Below, piece by piece: positions 11,968 to 33,955 of a DNA stretch of 64,000 nucleotides. Origin of the DNA: Manduca sexta (Eukaryota > Arthropoda > Insecta > Lepidoptera > Sphingidae); contig NC_051118.1 in the NCBI RefSeq assembly GCF_014839805.1, forward strand, positions 2,356,001-2,420,000, in the 5' to 3' direction. The first letter of the stretch is position 1. The number at the start of each line of letters is the position of its first letter. Below the pieces are notes generated by a model, which made no database searches, was not told the DNA's origin, and was given only the letters and a program-made list of their open reading frames with translations. Made by a program: the position numbers and the translations under genes.

Positions 11968-12025
11968 GTTCGAAATGTCTTCCTGTAATCACAATCTCTC
12001 GATATCTACGTAGAATCCAAATCTT

Positions 12026-12056
12026 TATAAGATAACGGAAGACGTATATATTCAGT
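12026..12056 (+). promoter_or_regulatory. Core promoter of gene B: TATA box and TCAGT initiator
   Basis: TATAAG starts at 12026 and the arthropod initiator TCAGT lies at 12052-12056 with its A (predicted +1) at 12054, 28 nt from the TATA box, which is the usual spacing. A GATA-type site (AGATAA) overlaps at 12030-12035. The predicted 5' UTR is only about 10 nt before ATG at 12064. Confidence 0.7.
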
Positions 12057-12063
12057 AGACAAA

Positions 12064-21756
<9,693 letters not shown>

Positions 21757-21784
21757 AATTATGCTTTAGATGCAGTTATTAATT

Positions 21785-21822
21785 AATAAATGTATTTGAC
21801 GCCTTTTGACTATAAAATAAAT
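21785..21822 (+). promoter_or_regulatory. Polyadenylation signals of gene B
   Basis: Two AATAAA hexamers (21785-21790 and 21817-21822) lie 29 and 61 nt after the stop codon. Confidence 0.7.
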
Positions 21823-21954
21823 GAATTTGACAAATAATATGATTTTTTTATTACCAAGAAGCCATATAACTGGTAAATGGTTATCGACGCAAATAATGAT
21901 TAAGTTCATAATAAACTTCAATACTAAGATATTTATCGACATTCACACCTTTTA

Positions 21955-22150
21955 TCCCTGGAGTGGTAGACAGAGACGCAACTAGTGCTTCCCCATTCCG
22001 CCGTGTGTATTCCGTCCCATGATATGATCGGGGCAAGCCTATCGCCACAGCAGACACAGTTTTTAGCGTCCAAGCTGATACTAAACGTAAAACCCAATAT
22101 TACGTTGCCCAACCCGGGATTGGAACCCGTGACCTCCACCGACTACGCAC
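21955..22150 (-). repeat. SINE-2 copy
   Basis: Minus-strand copy: CAACCCGGGATTGGAACCC (B-box complement) and CCCATGATATGATCGGGG. Confidence 0.7.
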
Positions 22151-22896
22151 ACAATATTACGTCCCCCATGCAGCCAGCCGTGTGTACGTTACAAAATTAA
22201 AGTAGGAAAAGATCCTGCAGTCATACAATGGTCATAACTGATCTCTAGTCATACATAGGCTCCGATCTTTATCTCTGTAATGTTAGACAGTGGTGGAACT
22301 AGTCGAGCCACAAAATGGAGATCCACAATTCGTATACGGGGACCCACGAAAATTTATCTGCTTCGATAGTAAAGTACTAAATTGTTGGCTTGACTTCATC
22401 TATGTAGGCAGTAATATTGGTAGGGATCGTAAAATACAGTGACCCCAACAACTGTCCAGCCACCCCTCGCGATGGCTGGGCTGTAATGGATTGCCATTAC
22501 AGCCCATTGCAAGTGCATTAGCACTTTCTTTGCGTAACCATAAACGAAGGTACACTGGAACCAACAAAATTTTGAAAAGAAAAGTTGTCTATGGGAACAA
22601 CAGTTTGGAAAACTATACTTTAGAGGAAAGTGGAAAAAAAACCAACTCCTCCATATATTTCTATTTGATAATTTCATTGCGGGTTAATAATAATTACTGC
22701 TCTCCGAGACTCTGCGAGCGTCACAGCTTGTTATAATGCGGGCCACTGCCGATCCTGCCCTACAGTAGCTGTAGTGGTGAGTGTGAGGACGAAAGTCTCA
22801 TCAACTATAATATCAGACAAGCTACAAAACAGATAAACAATGTTACAACACCTACATCGTTTTTTTTTTTTGTTGAACGCTTCGTCTAATTTATAC

Positions 22897-23205
22897 AGCG
22901 GTAGCCTAGTTGGTTGTGGAACGGACTGCCGAGACAAATGTCCGCAGGATAAACCACCTCTTTTCTAAATATTATGTGTGTATCCTTTGTGAATAATTGC
23001 TTGCTTAAACGGTGAAGGAAAACATCTTGAGGAAACCTGCATACCTGAGAAGTTCTCGGCAGGGCTTTCGAGGGTGTCTGAAGTCTATCAATACGCACCA
23101 GGCCGGCGTAGTGGACTAAGGCTTAATCCCTCTCAGCAGTAAAGGAGGCCCGTTTTCAGCAGTGGGACAGTATATAATACAGGGCTAATATAATAGTTAT
23201 TATTG
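22897..23205 (+). repeat. SINE-1 copy, near full length
   Basis: Starts GCGGTAGCCTAGTTGGTT and ends ACAGGGCTAATATAATA. The B-box region is mutated. Confidence 0.8.
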
Positions 23206-23440
23206 GTTTAATAATTACTACTACCACTAGCGGACTGTGCAAAGTTAAAGTACAGAAAAAACAGTCAAATTTTATATATATTGTTAGCATAGAACTTTTT
23301 AGTGAGGGTATTTGTAACACTTCTTGCTATAAAAGCGCTGAGCGTTTGACAGACCGAGTTAGTTGGTTGTTGACAGTCGTACCAGTCGGTTGGTTGGTGA
23401 GATATTTGCCGAAAGTATTTCTGTAGTCAGCGATATTTTT

Positions 23441-23446
23441 TTTATT
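23441..23446 (-). promoter_or_regulatory. Polyadenylation signal of gene C
   Basis: AATAAA on the minus strand about 70 nt past the TGA. Confidence 0.6.
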
Positions 23447-23515
23447 TTAATTAGAATCGAATCAGTTTTCTAACAATATTTAAAATTTAACACGTTCAGT
23501 CATGAATATTTTAAA

Positions 23516-26500
23516 TCATAGCTCAAAGTTCAAAGAGTGTCTTTGTATTAGTTTCTTGTAGAACTCTGCGGATGCTTTAGGAGTCCTAGTTCGTTCTGGA
23601 GACGTGAAGTCCACTTCGTAGAGGCCGAACCTCGAGTTGTACCCATCTGTCCACTCGAAGTTATCCATGAGGGTCCACGCGGTGTATCCTGTGATGTTCA
23701 GCCCGTCTTCTTTGATTGCTAAAAGAACCTAGGAATCGAAATTATTTGGTAAGGCCTCATTTAGATGTAGCAATTATTGCTAGCAAGGGCATTGGTGATT
23801 CTCGCCTGGGTCATCATCTCAACCATAGGAAGTCCACTGCTGAACATAGGCCTCCCCCAAGGATCTCCACATCGATCTCGCCTGGGTGACAGGCAACAAT
23901 TCCCTACCCTAAACAATAATCGTATAAGTTTTTTGACAAATATTAAAAATATATATAATACTACCACGCCTGAACAAGTATGTGTAAACAGTGGAAAGAT
24001 TCTTGTTCTACATAATCTAACTGAACATTATTATGCCATTGATGTATATTCTTTGGACACGAACGTCCATATAAACTATTTGTTCATAATCTGAACTAAA
24101 ATGGCAACCAAAACGCCACTGTTATAACCTATTTATTCACTTGAACAACAAATAATTTTACTTATTTAACTAATATTTTCTATTTAAATCTAAGTTTATT
24201 TATTTATTTGAACAGCCAACAAAACATACAACTTACATAGTTTGTTTTTTAACAATTCCATAAGTAATGGCATTGAGAGCCGTATAGGTAAATAGGTTTT
24301 TTACTCTCTGGTTTTCCTATCTGTCCTTCGCACATATGGCCGTAATTAATTATAGATCTCAATATTAGTCTATCACATCGCCCCTATACCTACACTGCGA
24401 AGACTATCATGCCGCACAAAGAAACGGACTTATTATCAAAGCGTTGGTCCGTACTTAGCTAAGTAACGTTTGTGCATAAGCACTTACGAGTCCTCGTAGT
24501 ATTGTTCGTGAACACAAATGCTCACCTGTTTTAAATAGTCTCTGTAATAATTTATTCTTTCCGTGTCATTCAATCCGGTCTCACTTGAGTAACCGTTCTC
24601 TGTGATGATGATCTTGATGTCACCGTATTGTTTTCTCACCCACAAGAGCTGTTGGCGTATACCTTCAGGGTACACCTGGAAGAAAATCAATCATTTACAA
24701 GTAACAAACTGATGGAAGATACAGGTCTTCACATGGGCGCCGGGAGGGTGGTGGAAGTGAGTGAACATGCAACCCCTTGTCCAGAAAGAGCAAAAATATG
24801 TCACTGAATAAATCTACAACAATAGAAACTATCGACCACAGAGATTTTTGTTTTTTAGTTCCTCTAAACTAGTTGATAACACTAGATACGAAGACAAAAT
24901 TTAGAACGTAACCAGGTGCTCGACTTTCTAGAAGTGAACACTACATGCATAAAATTAATATATTAAGTAAGTTTACACGGTGTTTATGATTTGGTATTTA
25001 AAAAAAAAAAACTTTATGATATTATGTATTATATTGCGTAGGTGCAGATGCATCTTCCTAAAACTAATCTTGGCAGTGCCCATGGGTTTCCAGTAGGCTC
25101 ACGGTCACGCTCTCCGACATTGTACGAATAGTTAACAACAGCTGGTGCTGTTTTGTATTGCCATGCTTTTGTTTGGTACCTAGTACCCACCCAGGGGGGC
25201 TCTCACATATGAGAAACCTACCACCAGTAAAATGGTTGAAAGACTAACGTTCTTCCACCTGGCTGTCTCAAAACCACAATCGTCATCATTCAATATGGAC
25301 TTGGTACCGTGTTTCTTATGGTACATTCTAGAGGGGTAGACCGGGCTTTCGTCTCCTTCCAGACCGGTAAAATTGCCTCTATAGTAAATGGTGGTGATTC
25401 CTAACCGAATTTCGGCAACGGCGGCCAATCTCAACGGAGATCAACCAAGTAGGCAGGAGATATTATAGTGCACAAGTGTGTGCGCAATACACAAGCACTC
25501 TCTGTTCCTTCACTCTTATAGTCCGATAAGGCGGCAACCCGACATGACCGGAGAGAGTTCAGGCGCAGAACCAACTGCTTTACGTGCTTTCCGAGGCACG
25601 GGGATATCACAACGCCAACTTCCTGACTGCGAGCTGCGACTGAGTAATTTTTAAGATGGAAAAACCCAGTCACAATTATTTTTAACCCGACTGGGGATTT
25701 GAACCCAGGACCTTAGCGTGGTAGTCACTCGTACCGTTTATAATTACGACTACGCCACCAAGGCAGGTAGTTTTAAATAAATACAGTACAAACTCACATA
25801 GAACCAGAAAGAGGGTGTAGATTTCCAATCTGGATGCACTTCGTATTTGCCGTTGATGTGGGGAGCATCTCCAAGAGGGAAGGGACCAAGTTCCTCGCCC
25901 TCCTTCGCCTTGCGTATCAGCCGGCTTGTGTAGTGGTTGAATGCGTAGAAGTCAAATGTACCTGTTAATAGATTTGATAACTATCAGAGTGATGAACCGA
26001 AGCCCCTGACTATAAGAAACAGCAATACCATCTAGCACATTGCTTTTCAAAGTGGGGGGCGCGCCCTTAGGGATGCGTGACAGCATGTACAGGAGGGCGT
26101 TAATGTACACTAGACTCCGGGCTGATACTGAGCAGAAAAACCCAAATATCCCAAATATAAATATGACCCAAATAAATATACGTTTCAACGTTCATTTTTC
26201 GAAGTAGACCCTCAGTACTGGCACACTATGGCGGTTTTGACGTTTATCCGGTCATCAAGTTTCGTAATTTAAGTAATGTCGAGCGTGTAATTATCGCTCG
26301 TCAGTCGACATTCTATTGAACACTACTCCACTTACTATTAAACGCAGTAGTCACTCTGCCGAGCTCGAATAAAAAAAAAACTCACCTCTAATATATTCTA
26401 CTTCCTCCTTCGTAAACTCTGGTAGGATAGACCTCTTATATCCTTTCTTTTGGCTGAGTTCAGCGATAACTTTTTCTATGACCGGAGGCCAACCACCCTC

Positions 26501-29500
26501 TTTAGAGTAAACGGGATGTGAGTACCGGCCACCCTAATAAAAAAGAAAATACGTAAACAATAATCATAAGTAAGTATACATAATAGCGGCGATAGCCTAG
26601 TTGGTTATTGAACGGGCTGCCGAGACGAATGTCCGCAGGTTCAAATCCCAAGGGCACACACTTCTAACTTTTCTTAAATGATGTGCGTATTATTTGTGAA
26701 TTATCGCTTGCTTTAACAGTGAAAAACATCGTGAGGAAATCTGCATGACTGAGGAGTTCTCTATCCAATTTCGAGGGTGTGTGAAGTCTACCAATCCGCA
26801 CTAGGCCAGCGAGGTGGACTAAGGCCTAATCCCTCTCAATAGTAGAGGAGACCCGTGTCCAGCAGTGGGAAGTATATAATACAAGGCTGATATTATTATT
26901 ATTAAAAACTTGTGTTTCGGAATTAATACGAGATAACAAAAGCTAAATTATCTATTAGTAAATATAAATGCTGGTTTCTTCAATTTGTAACACATTTCAT
27001 ATATTTATTTCCTGCACTGAATACGCTTAGTTATTATAGATTAATCTTATTTGGATATAAATATTTGTGTTTAAAAGTAAAATCGCTGTTTCGATCGTCG
27101 ACCGACCGTCGATTAATCAGTAATATTAAACAATTACCCTTATTGGCATTATGATCATACTTTAAACGAGTATAACAAATAAAAACATGTTTGACTTTTA
27201 CGGTATACGTAAACTAGATAAACGGCCCCCTGTTTAAAAACAAGATAAAGGATTTTATCGGTATCATAACATATTATATAACAAAGACCCCCGCCGCGTC
27301 TATCTATCTACTTGATAAACTCAAAAACTACTCAACAGATTTCGATAAGATTTGGTATGGAGATAGTTTAAGATTCTGGTAAGGTCATAGTCTATATATC
27401 TTAGGGAAATTTACAGCGTGGCTTTATTCTGGAAAAACTCTGTCACACGTAAGGCGCCGTTTAAGTATTACGTAACGCAATTTGGGGGGACGGCAGTCTT
27501 GTAAAACGTTACGATGCGTAACAGGCGCGGGAGGGGAGTCTCGTACAAAGAGTTATGTAACATTGTTTTTTTTATTTTAAAACAATTACAAAGGTATTTT
27601 GCGACTTTCCGGTATTTTGCGTTAAATCATTGTGAATATTAGAAAAAAATTGTAATTTTAAAGTTAAATAACTTGGAGGATCGCGGGGACGTACAGGAAA
27701 GCGTTACGGCGCGTTACATGCGGACGTGGGAGGGTCAAAAATCTTCAAAAATTGCGTTACGTAATACTTGAACGGACCCTAAGTCGCAAGCAAAAGCTAA
27801 TAAATCATATACAAAAAGTTAAGAAGACCATAACCAATGATCAAAAATATTTACATCTCTTAAGAAAGCATTGCCAATCTTTGCGATTGACACTCACTAA
27901 CTGAAATACCAATGAGCAAACCTAATTGTAGAGCCTTTAAACATTAGAATTACCAAGGTCGAGACGATTTAAACGCCCCATTAACTTACTATGTATTCTC
28001 TAGCAGTTTCAGCCAACTCTTCATCTTCAGGGGAGAATGGCTCATACCACATCAAATGGTTGGCCAGGGATAGTTCACCTAAATAACAAAAAAAAAAAAC
28101 AAACCATGTTAATGTTGTAAAACAATGCTGATATAAGATCGATAGTCGATTGACAGAAAACATAAATGATCCTACTGTTACTTAACCAATTAATTTAATA
28201 CTTCGATCTAGATTCACAAAACAAAATCTTGAAACATAATAAATTATCTCAAATAAGGTTGGCAACGAAAATGTTAATATAGAACTTCACAAGCCCGTTG
28301 CAAGAACGTATTTACACTTCTATGCAATTTACACTCTATACAATTTACGGAATATTTACAAAAGCAACTCCTCTTTCCAAACTATAACTAACCTTGATAC
28401 TTCGCCTTGAACTCCGCCTCATAAATCCTGTAAGCCTTCGCATGGGACAACAGAACATACTTATTACACAGATAGACTGCATTGTCAGGATCTTGCCAGC
28501 CTGGTGCCATGATCTCTGACCCGTGACCAATGTCGCAGATCGATGATGGCTCGTTGATAGTGATCCAGGACTTGACCCTGTCTCCGAAGTGGCTGAAGAC
28601 CACGCGCGCGTAGTCTCCAAACCAGTCCACGATGAGGGGGTTGGTCCAGCCGCCTGGAATTGAAGAATAGTTTAGCGTGCCAAATGTCTGGATGTCGGCA
28701 GTTTTGGGACTCTCATGGCCATTCCATTTGATGTCAGTGTAGTTAACTATGTAAAATAGTTAAATGCTTACCGATTAGAGATATTTAATTCCTCGAGAGA
28801 TGTCAGAATAATGCTAGTTTATTTTAAAGGTCGGCTTATCGTGGACAATTATTAGTTGAAGTTAACTTCTATTTCTGGTATATTATGCATTAAAATATTA
28901 TATTAAGAAGAGGTAGACTGTCTTTATATAAAATGGAGCGGGCATCTGTATTACCTGAAGCTAAGTTGTCATCTTCGTTAATACCAAAGACATTATCGAC
29001 ACCTTGTCGACTTTGAAGTACAAGGCTCTTTATCAATTACTTACCCAAATCCTGAAGTCTCTGCGGCAGATCCCAATGATACAGCGTCACCATCGGCTGA
29101 ATACCCTTCTCAAGGAGTCCGTCGATCAGGTTATTGTAATAGTTGAGTCCATCCTCGCTGATCTTGTTGGCGAATCCATTCGGCAGCAGCCGAGACCAGG
29201 CTATGGACATTCGGTAGAAGTGCAGGCCAAGATCGGAGGCCATTTCGATGTCACGTCTCCAGAGGCGGTAGGAGTCGCAGGCCACGTCTCCGGTGGAGTG
29301 GTCAGCTATGATGTGAGGCTTCTCGTGGACAAACCTATCCCAAATGTTTTCGCCTTTGTCTAAAATACGAAATGTCAATCAATATTTCATGGAGAATAAA
29401 AAGCGGCGATAGTTTAGTTGGGTGTGGAACGGACTGCCAAGACAAATATCCGCAAGTTCCAATCCCAAGGCCACACACCTCTGACTTTTCTAAAATCATG

Positions 29501-31423
29501 TGTATATTCTTTGTGAATTATCATTCGCTTTAACGATGAAGGAAAACATCGTGAGGAAACCTGCACATTTGAGAAGTTCTCTATAGTAGTTTCGAGGGTG
29601 TGTAAAGTCCAACCAACCGACCAACCAACCCGCACTCGGCTAGCGTGGTGGACTAAGACCTAATTCTCCTCAGTAGTGGAGGAGGCCCGTGCCCAGCAGT
29701 GGGACAGTATATAATATAGGGTTGATATTATTATATTATTATTGTAAAAAGTTACCGAAGAAAAATATCGCGACTATAGGCAAGGAAATTAATAGTAATC
29801 GACGTGGTCTAGGGAGTTTAGATGAGGGTAATTCGGTCAAAAATCATCAAGGAAGACAAAAAATAAGATGTAAGTTCTTGCTCATTACCTTCCAGTGTAC
29901 GAAGGGCTTTGAGAAAAACAAAAAAATGTCCTTGAATAAACCTTTTATCGCAGTTGAATGATACATGCAGCCCGCTTGATTGTAGGCGATACGACCATTT
30001 AGAATTACACAGCACGACGTGGTACTTTACTGAGCTCGTCTCGCGAAGACATAAGATGCTAAGCCTCATAATGCCCAGTAATTACTAGCTACAATGTCCT
30101 TCAAAGCGGAACACAACAGTGCATGCACACTGGGGCTTGGCGGTAAAAATAAACATTACTTTTGTACCTACCCAGACGACCTCTCACATACGAGAGACCT
30201 ACCACGAGTGAAGGCAATGATATTATTTTTTCTTGCTCGCTAGAATACGTATAAAAAAACAAACCACTGGCATTCCAGCCGCCTTCCACTTGGTACGCTG
30301 CTGACGCGGCTCCGAACTGGAACCCTGGGGGGAAGTCCAGATCCTCGCATGTCACTGCTGCTACCAGCAAGCTAGGAAAAGCAAATGTTATATAACATCA
30401 ATACTTAAGTTAAAGGAACACCAAACTAAACTAACATCACAAACGAGATGTAATGAAATGGAGAAAGATTATCTACCAAATATTTGAGTTCTATCTTTAA
30501 ATATAGAGCCGCTATAGCCTAGTTGGGTGTGCAACGGACTGTCGAGACGAATGTAAGCAGGTTCAAATCCCAAGAGCACACACCTCTGACTGCTAAAATT
30601 ATGTGTGTATTCTGTGAAGGAAAACATCGTGAGGAAACCTGCACATCTCAAAAGTTCTCTATAGGAATTTCGAAGGTGTGTGAAGTCTACCAATCCGCAC
30701 TAGGCCGGCGTGGTGGACTAAGGCCTAATTCCTCTCAGTAGTAGAGGAGGCCCGTGCTCAGCAGTGGGTAAGTATATAATACAGGGCTGATATTATTATT
30801 ATTATTATTCTTTGTGAATTATCGCCTGCTTTAACGGTGAAGGAAAACATCGTAAGGTAACCTGTATCCCTGAGTTCTATATGGGAATTTTGAGAATGGT
30901 TGAACAGAAATATATTTAATGTAAATACATTTCATCAGATTTATTATGCGTCCTATGATCAAAAGACACAGGTATGGCCATATCTGTGACAAAGGCATTA
31001 ACAATAAACCTACTGAATTATTTACAATTGATAATTTGAAACTTAAAACATTGCAGTAACGATTAAGCGTGATAACAAATAAATCTGTTTATCGTAAACA
31101 TTTCAATTTTAATATCGATGGTTGAAACGGTAATTGACATGAGAATTTTTTTTTTGAAAATTTTTAATTATTTTAAAATAACAGAAAATAGTGCTGTCTT
31201 AAAATATTTGTATGAAAATTTTTAATTATTTTAAAATAACAGAAAATAGTGCTGATCTTAAATATATATGAAACTAAGTGTCGCAAAAACTGTCGTTTAA
31301 GTCAAATCAACCGTCGATATCAATTTTTACACCATATTATTCAACTAGATTATGTAAAAATTACTTCAAATAATTAAATATTGGGCTGTCTTACCTAAAC
31401 AGGACTATCCTTAAAGAGAACAT
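23516..31423 (-). CDS. Gene C: complete GH1 beta-glucosidase-like enzyme, 9 exons (two introns lost)
   Basis: Secreted retaining beta-glycosidase (family knowledge). Exons in transcript order: 31423-31395, 30371-30265, 29359-29045, 28653-28393, 28078-27990, 26533-26386, 25961-25798, 24675-24526, 23728-23516. The sum is 1476 nt (491 residues plus TGA), all introns GT-AG. The 29-nt first exon gives MFSLRIVLF and exon 2 continues SLLVAAVTC, a signal peptide, then [12 protein letters not shown]. Sites: YQVEGGW, YHWDLP, acid/base Glu185 in TINEP, nucleophile Glu397 in [14 protein letters not shown]. Exon 3 (315 nt) equals exons 3+4 of gene B (148+167), and the last exon (213 nt) equals exons 10+11 (89+124), so two introns are exactly missing. 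Initiator TCAGT lies 8 nt before the ATG; the polyadenylation signal is near 23446. It ends tail to tail with gene B, and gene E is its closest relative here. Confidence 0.95.
23766..23890 (-). mobile_element. RTE-type LINE 3' tail fragment
   Basis: The minus strand has GGCCTATGTTCAGCAGTGGA and a GAGATGATGA end, like RTE-type LINE 3' tails. It lies in the last intron of gene C, with the same tail type as 50526-50795. Confidence 0.6.
24325..24480 (-). repeat. CCCCTTATTCATAGACG-family repeat, degenerate
   Basis: Resembles the 56383-56643 copy (CACTGCGAAGACTATCATGC, GAAACGGACTTATTATCA), in the last intron of gene C. Confidence 0.5.
25425..25768 (-). repeat. SINE-3 copy, best preserved
   Basis: The minus strand starts CTGCCTTGGTGGCGTAGTCG (A-box-like), then GGTTCAAATCCCCAGTCGGG (B-box). 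It lies in the intron between GH1 exons 8 and 9 of gene C. Confidence 0.8.
26085..26165 (-). repeat. SINE-2 fragment
   Basis: GACTCCGGGCTGATACTGAG and CAGAAAAACCCAAATATCCC match the SINE-2 body. Confidence 0.6.
26195..26370. repeat. Dispersed repeat fragment (CGTCAGTCGACATT family)
   Basis: Keeps TCGTCAGTCGACATTCTATT and the following CTCCAC of the 6935-7215 family. Confidence 0.5.
26586..26904 (+). repeat. SINE-1 copy, near full length
   Basis: GCGGCGATAGCCTAGTTGG, GGTTCAAATCCCAAGGGC and an (ATT)n tail, in an intron of gene C in antisense to it. Confidence 0.85.
27453..27779. mobile_element. MITE with TIRs and a TAA target duplication, copy 2
   Basis: 327 bp. Ends GGCGCCGTTTAAGTATTACG and GTAATACTTGAACGGACCC are inverted repeats, flanked by TAA (27450-27452 and 27780-27782). 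Same family as 19382-19650, sharing the AAACAATTACAAAGGTATTT core. Confidence 0.8.
29403..29744 (+). repeat. SINE-1 copy
   Basis: GCGGCGATAGTTTAGTTGGG start and an (ATT)n tail, in gene C between exons 2 and 3. Confidence 0.8.
29950..30215. repeat. Dispersed repeat (CTCACATACGAGAGACCTACC family)
   Basis: Inverted relative to the 4915-5235 copy. Keeps CACACTGGGGCTTGGCGG and ACCTACCCAGACGACCTC, in gene C intron 2. Confidence 0.65.
30508..30900 (+). repeat. SINE-1 copy plus a partial second copy
   Basis: One copy (30508-30810) with a shortened centre is followed directly by an internal SINE-1 fragment (TTCTTTGTGAATTATCGCC to about 30900). It lies in gene C intron 1. Confidence 0.75.
31155..31262. 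repeat. AT-rich tandem duplication of about 55 bp
   Basis: Two near-identical units containing ATTATTTTAAAATAACAGAA (about 31155-31206 and 31213-31262), in gene C intron 1. Confidence 0.75.
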
Positions 31424-31430
31424 GTCGATT

Positions 31431-31435
31431 ACTGA
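31431..31435 (-). promoter_or_regulatory. Initiator (TCAGT) of gene C
   Basis: The minus strand reads CCATTCAGTAATCGAC just before the ATG, nearly the layout of gene B (TCAGT, about 10-nt leader, ATG). No strong TATA box is at -30; a GATACGATAATAA stretch lies there. Confidence 0.55.
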
Positions 31436-31831
31436 ATGGTGGAAGTTTGATTATTATCGTATCAAACGCAAATTTCGTGTGGACAGCTAGTTCACGCGTT
31501 ACTTTGCGTATAGTATTTAGGCTTGCGTAATCATAAGTATGTTCGTGTAAAATAGCCTTAAGATAATGTAACAGGGGACAGAGGGGCTTGTTGTAAATAA
31601 GAACAACGGTATATCTTCAGATCAACATTATTAATTAACCAATTAATAAATACTACAACTCTTCATTTATAAATTCATGTTGAAAAAACAACTAAGTATT
31701 TATTACACAAATAACATTTTGAGGCTAGTTGTAACACCTAATAGGGTGAGAAGGAACAGTAAAAAAAGGAAATATAACCATTTTATATGATAAAAAAACC
31801 AATGACGTTTTACAAATAGACGCGTCATACA

Positions 31832-32503
31832 TAACGTGACCAGACGTCCCGTTTTGAACGCGACCGTCCCTTTTTTCGGTAATCTGTCCCGGTGTCCCCA
31901 CAAAAAACTCGGGGACGTAAAATTGTCCCGTTTTTCGAAACCGTGCCAAAATTTAAGAGCCGACCGGGCTGCTACTTGACTACAACGCCTACGAATCTTT
32001 TCTCTAATGAATAATATGTGGACATCTGAAAAAACTCAGTTATAGATTCCAGTTCTGAAAACGATTTTAATAACTAAAGTCAATGTATAAAAAAAACAGC
32101 TATAATAAAATAAATTTGTTCTTCAGACAGATATAAATAAAACTGAACATTTGTATCTTACATAATATTTTTTATTAATATTTATCTAATAATTTAATCC
32201 TATCTTATTTTAATAATATTATAATGCAAAAGTTTGTAAAAAGGTTTGCATCTTTTGTATATTTGTCAGAAGTAAACGCAGAAACAGCTGAACAGATTTG
32301 TATACAATTTTGTATTTAGATCAAGTTTTGCTTCTTAATTTTAATGGGAAAACGCAATTTTCCGAGTTTTCATACGTGCAATGCTCGGCCGCCGAAGTAT
32401 AAATTTTCTAATAAGCGTGTGTTGTTTTTTTCCATTGAGAACCTATACTTGACGTAAATAAACCGATGTCCCGTTTTGAGACGAAAAATAAATGGTCACG
32501 TTA
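31832..32503. mobile_element. hAT-like nonautonomous DNA transposon with perfect 8-bp TSD
   Basis: 672 bp. Terminal inverted repeats TAACGTGACCA (31832) and TGGTCACGTTA (ending 32503), with a further shared CCCGTTTTGA motif inside each end. Flanked by the exact 8-bp duplication GTCATACA (31824-31831 and 32504-32511), the hallmark length of hAT elements. No transposase frame seen. Confidence 0.88.
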
Positions 32504-33955
32504 GTCATACACTAACAAAATGGCACATAAAAACGGCGCATTATTTGCTATGGTTCCTGTAGATATAATTACAAATTGGCTCGAAGAAGGAATAAAGAGA
32601 TGCAGCATACATTCGTTGGAAAAGGATATATATACATCGACAATTACGTAACAACGTTAGTGCCGCACGCTCATTGGCCGTTAAGTCAGGCAATTACCTT
32701 ACTTTCGTCTTGCCAGTATTGAGCTCGGACAACGTATCTATGTAATAAAACATCTTAGAAAAAACTATGCGATTGATTCATGCTAAACTTTGTATGAAAA
32801 AACATACCTAGATATGTATATTTTTATTTAAAATTTCGTCATATTGCCAATTTATTAACATTATATATTATTTTCGTCATATTAAATTTATTATGAAACC
32901 ACATACTTATCTACTTAAAAATAACACTTTATAATAAGTTACTTGAGCCTAAGGTGTAAAAATAAAAAGTTTAAGTTTCGAACAAAATAAATATTAATAA
33001 AAGTTTTTAATTTTACGCGCCCTAAAGTCATTACTAACTAGAAATCGTTGCAGCAAATCATACTTTCAGTCGAAATACACCTCACGCACGCGCCATATTC
33101 GCATCAAACTACAATGTAATCAAAATCGAAAACTAAAATGGATTAAAAATAATCGTTATTAATGGATGATATTTGGCACGATGTCTGCAAAGGTGAAGAC
33201 GAGTATGTGGTTTCATTTAGTAACGCAATGTCAAAATGATCCTGTATTTACGCGAATGCTAGACATTAAAATTAAACTATTTTACGGATTTTATCGCGGT
33301 TTTCATATTTTACTTTTTCTCCCGACGTTTCGAAGATTTTGCAGCCAAATTGTTCGTAGATAACCAACGCAACGATGAAGCAAAGTCAGTTACAATATCT
33401 ACCTACATTTTACAATTATACAACTTTTTAAATTTTAGCTGTTGGTGGTCTGATCTACGCAGAATGAGCTCACAGTGTCTTGAAATCTGGCAGCCAGTCT
33501 TTTGGGTTCCGATTTAATTAAAAGTAAAACTGGATCCCAATAATAATTAAGTTATATATTAAACTTAAAAAGTTGAAGTTCGTTGTAAAAAGTCGTGTGT
33601 GACTTACCCCTGTTACAAAAATCCCCTCGATCCCCTACAAATAATTTTGTTTCTCATGTTGATTTTATTAGCATCTTCATATCCATCACACTCTTATGAG
33701 AGGTTGATAAGGCCCAGTTTCCAATATGTTGCTGTAATGTCTCTTAGTTTTTTTTTTTATTTCCCGTCTGGTTTATTTATCATCAAATTTTGGGCAAAAA
33801 ATAAAGTAAAACACGAAACCGTTTTTTGAATTGTAAAATGGGCGTAGTTCGTATCATACTTTAATATTATATATATATTACAAGCTTTTACTCGCGGCTT
33901 TGTACGCGTGAAGGAGTGTTCCGGGATAATTTTACTTCCGACTTACTTGATATAT
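32504..33955. other. AT-rich intergenic DNA, no gene seen
   Basis: No coding potential recognised. Near 33283-33345 is a fragment with TTTTACGGATTTTATCGC and CCCGACGTTTCGAAG, also seen at 8890-9010, 43560-43690 and 51845-51920. Confidence 0.5.

Larger units (their letters stand above)
11697..12025. other. Spacer between genes A and B
   Basis: Short AT-rich spacer holding the gene A 3' flank, where I see no AATAAA in the first 100 nt, and two perfect inverted repeats (listed separately) upstream of the gene B promoter. Confidence 0.6.
21757..23515. other. Convergent spacer between genes B and C
   Basis: Holds the gene B polyadenylation signals (AATAAA at 21785 and 21817), a SINE-2 copy (21955-22150), an unclassified repeat (about 22380-22800; its 3' part resembles 13420-13530), a SINE-1 copy (22897-23205), a lone TATAAAA near 23330, and the gene C polyadenylation signal (TTTATT on +, 23441-23446). 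No gene seen. Confidence 0.7.

Noticed and set aside
23330..23460. Promoter of an unseen gene (TATAAAAGCGCTGAGCG)
   Set aside because: A TATA box is present, but no open frame or spliced GH1-like exon follows before gene C; it may be a retroelement remnant and evidence is too thin to annotate.
29004..29363. 119-residue plus-strand frame
   Set aside because: Antisense shadow of gene C exon 3.
33166..33363. 65-residue plus-strand frame
   Set aside because: AT-rich intergenic sequence overlapping a dispersed repeat (CCCGACGTTTCGAAG); no domain and no coding signature.
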